Both the position numbers and the translations under genes were made by a program. From positions 743,071 to 807,070 of the forward strand of contig NZ_FLQT01000003.1 of assembly GCF_900088125.1 (NCBI RefSeq): DNA of 64,000 bases, written 5' to 3'. Origin of the DNA: Peptoniphilus pacaensis (GTDB lineage Bacteria; Bacillota; Clostridia; Tissierellales; Peptoniphilaceae). Below the pieces are notes generated by a model, which made no database searches, was not told the origin of the DNA, and was given only the letters and a program-made list of their open reading frames with translations. Positions within the stretch are counted from its first letter, which is position 1; each line of letters begins with the position of its first letter. Positions 37,393 through 47,414 of this stretch are shown here, piece after piece.

Positions 37393-40300
37393 TTTACTCT
37401 ATACTCTCTTTCTTCAGACTTAATGCCGTTTTTAACTGCATAAATCTTAATGACATCATCTCTTTTTAATCCTCTACCCATTGCTTTATTTATATAGAAG
37501 ATGTTTAGACGACCTCTTTTAGAAGCTTCGATTATTGTATTATTTGGAATGCCGTCTCCGGTTATTTCAAGATATCCCTTAGCTCCATCTGTCAATACAC
37601 TAATGAGAACATTATTTGAATTAGGCCTTGGTCTACTTATTTGTATATCCGGCTTTTCTTCTTTTGAGTCTTTAATTTCTGTGTCGCTTCCAAAGCTTAC
37701 TTTATTATTTTCATCTTCTGTGTTCATGCTCCAGCCTTCGAATACATAATCGTTGTGCTCGTTTTCTAAGGTCAACGGATGAACAACCGGCGCTTCGATG
37801 TTTAAAGGCTCATTGGCTTTTACATAGAACTTCGTGTTTCCTGTCATAAAGGCCTTGTTAGGGTCAACTTTAAATTCTACTAATACCATGCCGTCCGGCT
37901 TTTCTTTTTTGATTTGGTTTTCGTCTGTAACTTTCGGATCGATGGGGATGACGTCGGCCATGGGTTCATATTGGGCGGTGAAGGTTGCGTCTTTTCCTGC
38001 AAGCTTCAATTCTTTATCCCAACCATCGTTGGCTGTCTTTGCCTTGTAGTATTTTGCAGGGACGATTCCGGGGACAACGAGGCCGTGTTTGACGGCGTCG
38101 TTAAAACTGTAGTCTTTCGCCACTTTGTAGGTGACGGTGTCGGCTGTTTTGTTTTTCTCGGGAATCAATGTGCCGTGTTTGCCATTATTAAAGGTTACTT
38201 TAATGAAGTGTTTGTTATCGACGGTGTCGTTTTTGCCAATCGGTTGAACGGCTTTTTCCCATTGAGCGACGAGGGTCACGTCACTATTGACCGGTGTGGT
38301 TGCCGGATCAAAGGAAGTTTCGCCAAATTTCCATCCTGTAAAGACGTAGCCTTCGCGCACGGGTTCCGTGACGGTTCCCACGGTCGAGCCGTGGTCAACT
38401 TGCACAGGATCTTTCACCGTCTTGTTATCGATGGTGCCTTTGGCTAAGTCGAACATGACGGTGTGTTTAGCTGTATTCCATTGTGCCGTGGCGGTGGTGT
38501 TTTCGTTTAAGGTGACTTCATCGCCGGCTTGATAGGTTTTGTCTCCGATTTCCCATCCTGCAAACTCAGCATTTTCTTTTGCAAGGTTGCCGGGACCGGC
38601 CAGTCTGACGGTGGTTCCGTGATCGACTTTGAGTACTTCCGGTACGTCGCCGGTCACGTCTTCTCCGCCCTTGTCATAGGTCAATGTGACTTTCGCCAAT
38701 TTGAATTTCGCCACGTGGATTCGTTCGCTGGTAATGGGCGTCGATTGATCGATTTCTTCATACCATTTTTCGAATTCGTAGTTTGTAGCGGGCGCTGTTT
38801 TGGGAACGACCAGTTGTTTTGCCGTAGCTGTTTCGTCATCGCCTAAAACTTTCAGCGTAATGCCTGCCGTCGGATTGACGTAGTAGATCTTTGCTAACTT
38901 TCCGCCTTCAAGCTTACCCTTGTTTTCATCTTCGGTCTTGAATGTGACTTTGACGTAGCCTGCGGGAATTTTCGTATTCTCGTCAATCTTTTCGACGATG
39001 TCTTTGGACTTATCGAAAGTGAAGACAAATTCTGTTTCCGAATCGGTAAATGTGCCTTTCAGCGTTTTGCCATCTGTGTTCGTCCACTTTTCGCCTTTTA
39101 CAACGTAGCCGACGCTCGGGGTCTTGGTAATCTTACCTGCCGAAGCGGTCATATCGACTTCCACTTCGGGGCTGACGTAGTAGACCAAGTCGCCGGAGAC
39201 GGTGCCGCCGGTGCCTGCCTTAAAGATGACTTTGACGTAGTTGGCCAGGGCATCTTTCGGCCGTTGTTTGCCCGGTGCTTCGGGAATGATGTTTTTGTGA
39301 ACTTCCACGGGGATGACGACGGGGTTGTCTTTGGTGCCTTGGGTGGAACCGTCTTTGTACTTAATGGTTACTTTTGCTTCTTGCTTACCCGGTTTTGAAG
39401 GATCCGGCCTTTCAACTACTGTTATCGACTCAATTTCTTTATTGCTCGGAGGAGTAATTTTATCAATTAAGTCTTTGTCGGTGATTTCTTTGCCTTCAGG
39501 TGTGTCAAGCTTTTCTGTCTTAATGGGCTTGACGATGGGTGTGGCAGCAAACCGTTCAAAGTAAGAGGCTTCGATTACTGTTACCTTGTCGGTGTATTTG
39601 TTCTTAGCTAAGTCAATTTCTACTGCCGGTTTGACTTCTGTTAGACTGTCATCGGCTTCGCCTGTCTTGACTTTTTGCCATTGATTAAATACATAGTTGA
39701 CTTTCTTCTTGCCGAGTTTTGGAATATCCACCTCTTGATCCGATTTACCCGTGGGGTTCGCTACCGGAATGGTAACGTCTTTCGTCGGGTTGACCCAGAA
39801 GGTTTGCGTCAATTCAGTTGTAGCTTTGTCTGTAGTTTTAACAATAACTTTTACAAAAGTATCAGGTACTTTCGGCTTGTCTTCGCCTTGTTTTTGTTCC
39901 ACTACATCATCAGTGAATAGTGGTTTGATAAGTGTTTCTTCATCCGTAAACTTGTGTCGTTTCTTAAAGTCGAAAATTCCATTTTCTTCTTTCTTTTCGT
40001 TTTGATCTTTTTTATCTGCTGTCCACTTTAAGAAGTCATACTTATCCTTGTCAGCTTCTGACCACTCAATTTCAGGAATAGTGACCCAAGCTTTCGGATT
40101 GACATAATACACCTTGGCATCTTTGTTAGTGTTCTTTTCAGTCGGCTGTACTGTAACTTTTACATAGTTTCCGGTTACGTCTTGCAGTCCGCCGTCTTCA
40201 GCTTTTTTGCCTTCAGCTTCTGTTAAGAAGAGGGGCTTGTCGCCTTCTTTGTTTAATGCTTCGTAGACGTTTTTGTAGACCGTGATCGGGATGGTCAGTT

Positions 40301-43300
40301 CTTGGGGATCTTGTCCCGCTTTGAAGGTGGCCTTTACCTTGATGTTTACGGTACGAACGACTTCCTCTTTGTCGGCCTTATTTGCTTCTTTGACTAAGTT
40401 AAAGACATCTTCGTTTGTCTTTAATTCGTTGCCGTTTTCATCGAAGAATTGAATTTTCGTTCCGGCAGGAAGCGATTTAACTTGGTCTTTTTCTCTCCAC
40501 TCAAGTTGTTTCTTTAAGTCCTCAATCTTCGGAGCAAAGTCGTTGGTCCACTTGCCGTTCGGGTCGTTAAAGGCTTCGGTGCGTACCATTCCCTTTGCCG
40601 TGAGTCCCGACCATTCGAAGTAGGCGGTAAAGCTATGGTTGTCGTTGATGATGGTGTTCTTATTCAATAGCGGGCTCTTATCCCACTTGGTAAATTTCTT
40701 ACCGTCCTCGGGGGTGATATAGTATTTGTCCGCTTCTTTTTTCTCGCCGTCTTTCAGCTCTTGCGGTACGGGAAGGAGGTCGGACTTCAGCCCCTTAATG
40801 ACGTCGTAGTTCAGCTCGGTAATTGGGTTGCCTTGTTCGTCGTTACCAAAGGAGCCGCCCTTGTCTGCCTTAAAGGTCACTCTTACATAACCATCCGGCG
40901 TTTTGCCGTCTTTCGGCACTTCGATGACGCGGACGTCCTTATAATAGAAGGTAATTTCGTCTTTGCCGGTGCCGTTAATGCCTGTCAGTGCGTTTGTGTC
41001 TTCGTCCACATCGAAGAAGAGTTGTTGTTGGGGCTTTTCATTTTCAGCTAAAACCCAACCGGGGATTTGCCGGTAGTTTCTTGCATCGTAGTGGCGGTTG
41101 CCGTTTGTCACGACCTCTTGGTCGATGATCTTGCCTTTTTCAGGATTGTCCTTAAACTGTTCGTCGATGTAGTTGACCTTGTATTCTCTTTGCCTATAGG
41201 GTCTGTAGAAGAATTTAAAGACATTGTTTTTAACGTCCGGATTAGGAATCATTTTCTCAGAATCCTCAGGATCCGGAATCTCTGCCGGTTCAACTCTAAA
41301 GGTTTGGAAGAAGGAGTTGTTTAAGCCGACGCGGTCGTTGTATTCCTTGTAAATTCCGTAAAAGTCCTTATCGCTGTGGGCTTTGAGCTCGTCGGCAGGT
41401 GCCAAGAGGAATTTGTCGTCTTGTCTGTCGCCGGTGGTGGCTACTAAATAGCCTGCCCGTTTGTTTTCCAGCTTGTCCGGTTCGGGATTCTGTTCGATGC
41501 TTTTATCTAATTTATAGTCCTTGTCCAGGTAATAGTGGAAGACGTCGATGTCCACCCGTTGGTTGGGCACCCAAATGGCCTTGAGGTAGATGGGGCTTAC
41601 CACGTCGTTGCCGAAGGAGTAGAGCTCGGGCACTTTGTAGGTTTCTCTATAAGAGTTGTCTATTTCATCTGTGTAGTCGCCTGTCTTGGCATCCTTCTTA
41701 TAACGAATGACTTCCCAACCCATGAAGTCGTAGCCCTTCTTTTCGGGCTTAAAGTTCGGTTCCACGAGCTTTTGTCTTTGAATGACGGTAAAGACTTGCT
41801 TGTTGCCATCGCCCTTTTCTTTTATCGGATAGGTTTTGACTTCTTCTTGGCCGATGTCCCCTTCTTGGATGGTCTTCGTACTTGTGGTTAAGTTTTCTTT
41901 CTTAACGGATCTAAAGCTTCCGCCGTCGGGATCGAAGGTGACCTTCCATTTATAGTCCGGCTCGCCCCACTTGGCATAGAGGTTGACCGGGTGCGTGGGC
42001 ATGGTTTCCTTTGGATTTTCCCAAATCAGTTTTGTGCCGGCAGGGTCCAATGCCCAGCCTTTGAAGACCATTTGATCGGAAAGGTCATCCGGTCTCTTGA
42101 CCTTTAGCTTACCGTCTTTATCCGTAAATACAAGATCTGTAAGACCTAATTTTTGCAGATTTTCCGGGTTATCTAATAGGTTTTTCGGGTCTTCTTTGAA
42201 ATATTCCCTATCTTCTCTATCTAGATTTGAATCTACCAAATCAGGGCTTAAAACTTTTAGAGGGAATTCGTAGAAGGTGTCCAGTTGGTTGGTCGATTTA
42301 AAATAACTATCGTCCCGAATGATTGACGGGTCGTAGTTAAACCGCAGGGGATACTTGTTGCGTTTGTAATGGAATTGAAGGTAGCCGTTTTCTTTAAATT
42401 CTTGACCACCTGCCTTTACGTCGCCAAAGTCGTCAGTATCGCTAAAGAAAACGGGGATAAAGTCCAGCTGACCGATGGGTAATTTGATCCCATTGTTGTT
42501 ATAGTAGAGCCCGCAGTTGTTGGGGGTGATTTCGTCCCGCTCGTCGTTTAGGTCATTAATTCCCTCTTCGTCCACACGGCCGTTTTCCTCACTTCCCTCT
42601 CTAATAACAGGCCATGCGCTTTGAGGATTATTAGGATCATAGCCATGAGGCGTAAAGCCTTGTACTCTTGGATATCTGTGGCCATAGTCCGAAGCGGCGG
42701 TGTCCGCCTTGGTCCGCACCAGGTCGTAACGGATGATGGTTTCTCCCGGCTTAAAGCCATCCATCCAAAAGTCCATGTGGTGGGGAATGGAAGGATGATC
42801 CTGTTTGATGCCGAAGGAAAGGGTTGTATAGTCGAATCGATCTAAATCGATTGTTTTGCCGTCGCCCTTGTCTATGTGCTTGGTATAGCCGGCCCAAATG
42901 GTGTATTTTTCCATGTCGAGGAACTCGTCGGCATTGAGTCGATATGGTGGTGTATCTAAATGCAGCGGCCAATTAGGGGTAGTATAGTTTGGACCCCATC
43001 CAAAAGATTGATAGCCCGGTGTAAAGCCCTTGGTTTGCTTGGCGTCGTTGGGCCACTTATACATCATTTCGTTGAATCTCGCCTTGTAGTGGTAGAGATT
43101 GCCGGGGCCGCCCACCTTGACTGCTTCGCCTTGTTTTTCGTCGTATTTCCAAATTTCAGGGTAGAAGGTGTTTTTCTTAGGTTGTGCATTGGACTTGGTA
43201 AAGTAAAGATCGTAGACCTGGCGGTCGTAGTAGATGTTGTAGACGGTCTTGCCCGTAGAGGATACGGACTTAACGACGCTCGCATTGTCGGGATCTTTGT

Positions 43301-44618
43301 TTTGCTCGGCCGTTAAACTTTTGTTGTAAAAAAAGAACTTGTTTAGATAAAGATCATGGCCACGATTGAATGTATCGCCATTCCAAATTTTTTGTAAGCG
43401 CGTATCGTCCAGGTCGGGGAATTTTATACCCTTGACCGGCTCTTTATCCAAGTCCGGTCTCGTACCTGTGTCTTTGTCTTTATAGACACGGGTACCCATA
43501 TATTCGTACTTGTCCATTATGGATGCATTGTCGGCATGGTCTGACTTTTCTGCCCAGAATTGGATGGCGTAGTCGGCCTTGGGTTTATCTTTCCACACGG
43601 CGGTAAAGGTGATCTTGCTCGCCGGCATCTTCAGATCTGCGGCAAGATTTAAGATGGGCTTGCCGGCGCTGTCTTTGATGATTTCATTTTCCGTATAGGT
43701 TGTTCCGCCTGTCGTTTCTAATGTGATCGACGGCATCCATCCCAAAAAGTCGCTTCCTACCTTTGTGGGAATGCTCTTGTCGTCAATTGTCGGGATGATT
43801 TGTTCGTAGTAAAGGGTGCGGTTGGGAACCGGGGTGCCGCCCTTGGTGTCGAAGTTGACATCGTAGTGGGCGCGATTGTAGCGGTATTCCAAAATGAAGT
43901 TTTCGGCATTTTCCGGCACTTGCATGGTGATGTAGGGCGCTTCCGGAACAAAGCCTTTGCGGTTCGGATGCTTTTCATCCAAGGGGCTCACTTCCATGGT
44001 GGAGCCGGTGTTCCCGCTTTGGGTCGTAATGAGTTGTCCTTCTTCGCCCACCGTGCCGTCGGGATTGGTGTACTTGGAAAAATCATGAAGGTCTTGGAAG
44101 ACGTGCTTGATCGTGATTTCATTGGCCTTGGCTTTGTAACGGAAGTATTCATTGGCTTGGTATCTGATTCCGTTGGTCTTATTGCCCGTCTGGCCTTTGC
44201 CGTCGGCCGCTTCTTTCACCTTGTCGTAGGTGATTTTGTAATCGTCGTCGGGCTTTTCGTAGCCGGCGAGGTCCGGCAGCTCGATGGTTTTGTTGACCCT
44301 TTTTTGTTCATCTTCCGTCGCAGCTTCCCCTACGCTGGCAATGTAGGGTTGGTAGTCGACGACATACTTATCCCCTCTTTGCACCTTGTAGTCGGTGCGC
44401 AGGGTGTAGATGGCCGGCTGGGCGGGATTTTTAATCAGCTGCTCCGCCGTTTGGCCTTCCTTTAACTTCGCCGGGGTCACCGGCTCTTTGCTGATGATCG
44501 TCGCTTTGTCTTTGCTAAGGTCTTCGTGGTTCACCTGCGCAAAAGCGCTCATGGGCCCGGACAGAACCATGGTGAGGATCAATGTCCAGAGGCAAAGCTG
44601 TTTTAATATGTTTTTCAT
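37389..44618 (-). CDS. Giant secreted InlB-repeat/MucBP-type protein without visible anchor
   Basis: 2409 residues. The signal peptide (LKQLCLWTLILTMVLSGPMS, cleavage near AFAQ) starts at the ATG at 44618, preceded by TAGGAGGG; the ATG at 44642 lacks such a site. The N-terminal half holds InlB B-type repeats (NFDTKGGTPVPNRTLYYEQI, FLGWMPS) and YRYNRAHYDVNF segments. The C-terminal third has about seven units of the GYVKVTF..YYVNP repeat also found in the downstream protein, a Rib-like domain and more InlB repeats (TFTGWKFG). It ends KSEEREYRVK with no LPXTG, SLH or transmembrane segment, so retention may depend on the coupled SLH partner. The stop overlaps that gene by ATGA. Confidence 0.88.
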   Translation of the reverse strand: MKNILKQLCLWTLILTMVLSGPMSAFAQVNHEDLSKDKATIISKEPVTPAKLKEGQTAEQLIKNPAQPAIYTLRTDYKVQRGDKYVVDYQPYIASVGEAATEDEQKRVNKTIELPDLAGYEKPDDDYKITYDKVKEAADGKGQTGNKTNGIRYQANEYFRYKAKANEITIKHVFQDLHDFSKYTNPDGTVGEEGQLITTQSGNTGSTMEVSPLDEKHPNRKGFVPEAPYITMQVPENAENFILEYRYNRAHYDVNFDTKGGTPVPNRTLYYEQIIPTIDDKSIPTKVGSDFLGWMPSITLETTGGTTYTENEIIKDSAGKPILNLAADLKMPASKITFTAVWKDKPKADYAIQFWAEKSDHADNASIMDKYEYMGTRVYKDKDTGTRPDLDKEPVKGIKFPDLDDTRLQKIWNGDTFNRGHDLYLNKFFFYNKSLTAEQNKDPDNASVVKSVSSTGKTVYNIYYDRQVYDLYFTKSNAQPKKNTFYPEIWKYDEKQGEAVKVGGPGNLYHYKARFNEMMYKWPNDAKQTKGFTPGYQSFGWGPNYTTPNWPLHLDTPPYRLNADEFLDMEKYTIWAGYTKHIDKGDGKTIDLDRFDYTTLSFGIKQDHPSIPHHMDFWMDGFKPGETIIRYDLVRTKADTAASDYGHRYPRVQGFTPHGYDPNNPQSAWPVIREGSEENGRVDEEGINDLNDERDEITPNNCGLYYNNNGIKLPIGQLDFIPVFFSDTDDFGDVKAGGQEFKENGYLQFHYKRNKYPLRFNYDPSIIRDDSYFKSTNQLDTFYEFPLKVLSPDLVDSNLDREDREYFKEDPKNLLDNPENLQKLGLTDLVFTDKDGKLKVKRPDDLSDQMVFKGWALDPAGTKLIWENPKETMPTHPVNLYAKWGEPDYKWKVTFDPDGGSFRSVKKENLTTSTKTIQEGDIGQEEVKTYPIKEKGDGNKQVFTVIQRQKLVEPNFKPEKKGYDFMGWEVIRYKKDAKTGDYTDEIDNSYRETYKVPELYSFGNDVVSPIYLKAIWVPNQRVDIDVFHYYLDKDYKLDKSIEQNPEPDKLENKRAGYLVATTGDRQDDKFLLAPADELKAHSDKDFYGIYKEYNDRVGLNNSFFQTFRVEPAEIPDPEDSEKMIPNPDVKNNVFKFFYRPYRQREYKVNYIDEQFKDNPEKGKIIDQEVVTNGNRHYDARNYRQIPGWVLAENEKPQQQLFFDVDEDTNALTGINGTGKDEITFYYKDVRVIEVPKDGKTPDGYVRVTFKADKGGSFGNDEQGNPITELNYDVIKGLKSDLLPVPQELKDGEKKEADKYYITPEDGKKFTKWDKSPLLNKNTIINDNHSFTAYFEWSGLTAKGMVRTEAFNDPNGKWTNDFAPKIEDLKKQLEWREKDQVKSLPAGTKIQFFDENGNELKTNEDVFNLVKEANKADKEEVVRTVNIKVKATFKAGQDPQELTIPITVYKNVYEALNKEGDKPLFLTEAEGKKAEDGGLQDVTGNYVKVTVQPTEKNTNKDAKVYYVNPKAWVTIPEIEWSEADKDKYDFLKWTADKKDQNEKKEENGIFDFKKRHKFTDEETLIKPLFTDDVVEQKQGEDKPKVPDTFVKVIVKTTDKATTELTQTFWVNPTKDVTIPVANPTGKSDQEVDIPKLGKKKVNYVFNQWQKVKTGEADDSLTEVKPAVEIDLAKNKYTDKVTVIEASYFERFAATPIVKPIKTEKLDTPEGKEITDKDLIDKITPPSNKEIESITVVERPDPSKPGKQEAKVTIKYKDGSTQGTKDNPVVIPVEVHKNIIPEAPGKQRPKDALANYVKVIFKAGTGGTVSGDLVYYVSPEVEVDMTASAGKITKTPSVGYVVKGEKWTNTDGKTLKGTFTDSETEFVFTFDKSKDIVEKIDENTKIPAGYVKVTFKTEDENKGKLEGGKLAKIYYVNPTAGITLKVLGDDETATAKQLVVPKTAPATNYEFEKWYEEIDQSTPITSERIHVAKFKLAKVTLTYDKGGEDVTGDVPEVLKVDHGTTVRLAGPGNLAKENAEFAGWEIGDKTYQAGDEVTLNENTTATAQWNTAKHTVMFDLAKGTIDNKTVKDPVQVDHGSTVGTVTEPVREGYVFTGWKFGETSFDPATTPVNSDVTLVAQWEKAVQPIGKNDTVDNKHFIKVTFNNGKHGTLIPEKNKTADTVTYKVAKDYSFNDAVKHGLVVPGIVPAKYYKAKTANDGWDKELKLAGKDATFTAQYEPMADVIPIDPKVTDENQIKKEKPDGMVLVEFKVDPNKAFMTGNTKFYVKANEPLNIEAPVVHPLTLENEHNDYVFEGWSMNTEDENNKVSFGSDTEIKDSKEEKPDIQISRPRPNSNNVLISVLTDGAKGYLEITGDGIPNNTIIEASKRGRLNIFYINKAMGRGLKRDDVIKIYAVKNGIKSEEREYRVK

Positions 44619-44663
44619 ATGCCCTCCTATTTGTTTCTTCATCTATATCATTCGTCCTTCGGC

Positions 44664-44692
44664 GCCCCTTGCCGGGGCCGAGGCTGAAAGGA
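44664..44692 (-). promoter_or_regulatory. GC-rich leader hairpin of giant protein operon
   Basis: On the minus strand CCTCGGCCCCGG-caag-GGGGCGCCGAAGG folds into a strong stem with a bulge, about 50 nt upstream of the start codon. No T-tract follows, so it may stabilise the 5' end of the very long mRNA. Confidence 0.55.
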
Positions 44693-44718
44693 TATTTGCA
44701 TACAGTGGCTCACTTTTA

Positions 44719-44747
44719 ATAGTATCCTTGTTTCATTTACTTAGCAA
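44719..44747 (-). promoter_or_regulatory. Promoter of giant surface-protein operon
   Basis: On the minus strand TTGCTA (44747-44742), a 17-nt spacer, then TACTAT (44724-44719), about 100 nt upstream of the first giant gene. The remaining intergenic DNA to 44958 shows no further gene. Confidence 0.7.
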
Positions 44748-44958
44748 GTCTTTTCAAGGCTTTTAAACGTTTTTAGCCTGTATATATCCATATGCGAAAA
44801 AATATATCGGCCAATCCCACGCTTTTTTCCCACTTATCTTTATGCTTCGGGATTTATTCCTCGCTCTTTTCTCGGCAGGACAATTTTGTTAGGACATTGT
44901 TATGAAAGGATTATTTTGTGGTAAACTGTTTGTAATATTTTATTGAAAGGAGATGGGC

Positions 44959-46806
44959 ATGAAGCGTCAAACTTTTCGTTGGTGGCCCTTTCTTTTTATG
45001 GCGGTTGCCGGCGCCGTAATTACGCTGTTTACTTTGTACTATGCCTGCGGAAGCGGACCCGAGCGGGAGGCGCTCTTCGCCTCTTATCTGACTAACCCCC
45101 TGCTGTTGTTTATGAATTTTCTTCCGGTCTTTTGTGCCTTGGTTTTTCTCTATGCCTTAAGCGGCAGGATGTGGCTGAGTTTTTCTCTCACGGGGCTTTT
45201 GTTTTTTGCGCTTTCCGTGGTGCAACAGTTTAAGCTCATGTATCGGGATGAACCTTTTGTCATGCCGGAGATTTTGCTCTTTCGCGAATCGCTGATGATG
45301 AAGGGCCATTACCAATTGTCGATCTTTGCCTCCAATCCCGTGACCTTAATCGGTCTCATCGTCATGATTGCCGTATCCGTGTTTTTGTTTTTAAGGGACC
45401 GGAAGCCTTTGGTAGGCAGGGGGCGGCGGCTTTTGCTGCTCCTGTCGACGGCGGCCATTGTTTTTGTTTTTCAAGGCTTCAGCGGTCCTTATTTTTCATC
45501 GAAGGTCTATGCCCGGATGGGCGAAAATGCGCCGATCAATAACTTAAATTCCACGGAGAATTACAAGGCCCGCGGGCTGGTGTATCCCTTTGTGATGAGC
45601 GGGCGCATGTTCAGCGGCAACAAGCCCGAGAACTACGACAAGAAGCTCGCCGCCACGATGTGGGAGAAGGTGAAGGAGCCCGAGGTGCCCGAGGAGAAGA
45701 AGGTGCACGTGATTTCGGTGATGCTGGAATCTTTTGCCGACTTTTCCGTCTACGACAATATTCCCATTCACAGGGACGTGTATGATTCTTTCCACGCCAT
45801 TCAACGGGAGGGCGTGCACGGCCACATGATCGCCGATATTTTCGGCGGCGGCACGGTAAACTCGGAGCGTGGCTTTTTGACGGGCTTTTCCGGCACGGGC
45901 TATGCGGAATCCGTCGCCATGATGAGCGACACTTTTTCCCACGTGCGTTATTTTAAGGACAACGGCTACACCGCCGAGGCGCTGCACCCGATTTACGGTT
46001 GGTTTTACAATCGAAAGAATGTGAATCCCCGCCTGGGCTTCGACGAGTATTTGTGTTACGACAATTACTTCCAAGAGGTGGAAGAGAGGGAGGGGGATAC
46101 GGATTGGCTCTACACCCGGGACAATCACTTTTTCCCGGAGGTGGAAAAGCGCATGAATGCCGCCGTCGCCGAGGGGAAGTATTACTTTTCCTACGCCCTC
46201 ACCTATCAGGGCCACGGCCCCTATCCCGATTACAATGCGGCGGACAGGCATTATGTGGACATGATGGAAGGACAGGATCCCAAGGACTGGGCGATTTTCA
46301 ACAATTACCTGTCCAATATCGCCGCCACGGACGATGCTTTGGGCCAATTTGTGGAAAACCTCAGGAACCATCCGGAGCCGGTGGTGCTGATCTTTTTCGG
46401 CGACCACAAGCCCGGGCTCGGCGAAGGGGACAGCGGCTACAAGAGCATGGGGATCGACATCGACCTTTCCACTTTGGAAGGCCAGATGAATTACTACACC
46501 ACGCCCTATGTGATTTGGGCCAACGACGCCGCCAAGGCGAAGCTGGGCAAGGATTTTACGGGGGAAGGTCCGGATCTGAGTCCCTTCCTCCTGATGCGCT
46601 ATCTCTTCGACACCATGGGCTGGCCCCACGACGCCATGATGGCGGTGCAGGACGAGTATCTGCCCGAAACCACGGTGCTTCATATGCCCTATATTCGAAA
46701 AGACAGCGAGTATAGGTTGGTGGATGACGACCCGTCTCTGGCGGAAATGGTGCGCCAATACCACTGCATGGAATACTACCGCGCCAATGAAAAGGTAAAA
46801 AAATAA
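44959..46806 (+). CDS. LTA-synthase-family sulfatase/phosphoglycerol transferase
   Basis: A 615-residue protein. About five transmembrane helices (residues 1-180) are followed by an extracellular alkaline-phosphatase-superfamily domain. Visible motifs: VISVMLESF (metal-binding Glu, about 257), GGGTVNSERGFLTG with a candidate nucleophile Thr at about 299, WLYTRDNHFFPEV, and FFGDHKPG with the C-terminal metal Asp-His. Architecture is that of LtaS/LTA-primase-like enzymes that move glycerol phosphate from phosphatidylglycerol to an envelope polymer. The start at 44959 has AAAGGAG with 6-nt spacing; the ATG at 44953 is too close. Monocistronic. Confidence 0.9.
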   Translation: MKRQTFRWWPFLFMAVAGAVITLFTLYYACGSGPEREALFASYLTNPLLLFMNFLPVFCALVFLYALSGRMWLSFSLTGLLFFALSVVQQFKLMYRDEPFVMPEILLFRESLMMKGHYQLSIFASNPVTLIGLIVMIAVSVFLFLRDRKPLVGRGRRLLLLLSTAAIVFVFQGFSGPYFSSKVYARMGENAPINNLNSTENYKARGLVYPFVMSGRMFSGNKPENYDKKLAATMWEKVKEPEVPEEKKVHVISVMLESFADFSVYDNIPIHRDVYDSFHAIQREGVHGHMIADIFGGGTVNSERGFLTGFSGTGYAESVAMMSDTFSHVRYFKDNGYTAEALHPIYGWFYNRKNVNPRLGFDEYLCYDNYFQEVEEREGDTDWLYTRDNHFFPEVEKRMNAAVAEGKYYFSYALTYQGHGPYPDYNAADRHYVDMMEGQDPKDWAIFNNYLSNIAATDDALGQFVENLRNHPEPVVLIFFGDHKPGLGEGDSGYKSMGIDIDLSTLEGQMNYYTTPYVIWANDAAKAKLGKDFTGEGPDLSPFLLMRYLFDTMGWPHDAMMAVQDEYLPETTVLHMPYIRKDSEYRLVDDDPSLAEMVRQYHCMEYYRANEKVKK

Positions 46807-46828
46807 GGTCGCTTAGGCGGCCTTTTTT
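46805..46828 (+). terminator. Terminator of LTA-synthase-like gene
   Basis: AAGGTCGC-tta-GGCGGCCTT followed by a T run, overlapping the stop codon. Confidence 0.8.
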
Positions 46829-46901
46829 ATTGGATTGATTGCTTTTTTTGCGGCCCTTCGATAGGCTGAATGTAAGACATTGTGCGGAATGAAAGGAGCG
46901 A

Positions 46902-47414
46902 ATGATGAGAGGATCCGTCGAAATGATTTTAGGGGACATTACCACTGTGAAGGCCGATGCCATAGTGAATGCGGCCAACGAAGGATTGGTGCGGGGCGGC
47001 GGCGTCTGCGGCGCTATTTTCCGCGGCGCGGGAGGCAAGCTGGATGCTGCCTGCCGCATGATCGGCCACTGCGACACCGGAGATGCGGTAATGACGCCGG
47101 GCTTCGATCTGCCGGCGGATTATATTATTCACACCGTGGGCCCCGTGTGGCGGGGCGGCGGCGAAAACGAGCCCGCCCTTCTCGCCTCCTGCTACGACAA
47201 ATCCTTGGCTCTCGCCGAGATCAACGGGCTGAAATCCATCGCCTTTCCCTCGATCTCCACGGGCATCTTCGGCTACCCCACGGATGAGGCGGCAAAAATC
47301 GCCGTGGAAAGGGGCCTGGCCTTTGTGGAAAACCACGCCATGAAGGTGATGTGGGTGCTCTTCGACGAAAAGACGAAGGCCACTTACGATGAGGCCTTGG
47401 CGGAGGCGAGATGA
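46902..47414 (+). CDS. Macrodomain ADP-ribosyl hydrolase (YmdB-like)
   Basis: A 170-residue single macrodomain. Conserved motifs are GDITTVKADAIVNAANEGLV (residues 11-30), GGGVCGAIFRGAG (32-44), IHTVGPVW (76-83) and the phosphate-binding PSISTGIFGYP (116-126). Such proteins remove O-acetyl or ADP-ribose from ADP-ribosylated substrates. An ATG pair (46902/46905) follows AAAGGAG; 46905 has slightly better spacing. It overlaps a 41-codon ORF by ATGA. No sirtuin or ADP-ribosyltransferase is adjacent. Confidence 0.93.
   Translation: MMRGSVEMILGDITTVKADAIVNAANEGLVRGGGVCGAIFRGAGGKLDAACRMIGHCDTGDAVMTPGFDLPADYIIHTVGPVWRGGGENEPALLASCYDKSLALAEINGLKSIAFPSISTGIFGYPTDEAAKIAVERGLAFVENHAMKVMWVLFDEKTKATYDEALAEAR

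Noticed and set aside
45544-46764. 406-codon open frame antisense to the LTA-synthase-like gene
   Set aside because: Mirror frame of a GC-rich, codon-biased gene; His/Val-rich translation with no domain, no ribosome site, and the plus-strand protein has full catalytic motifs.
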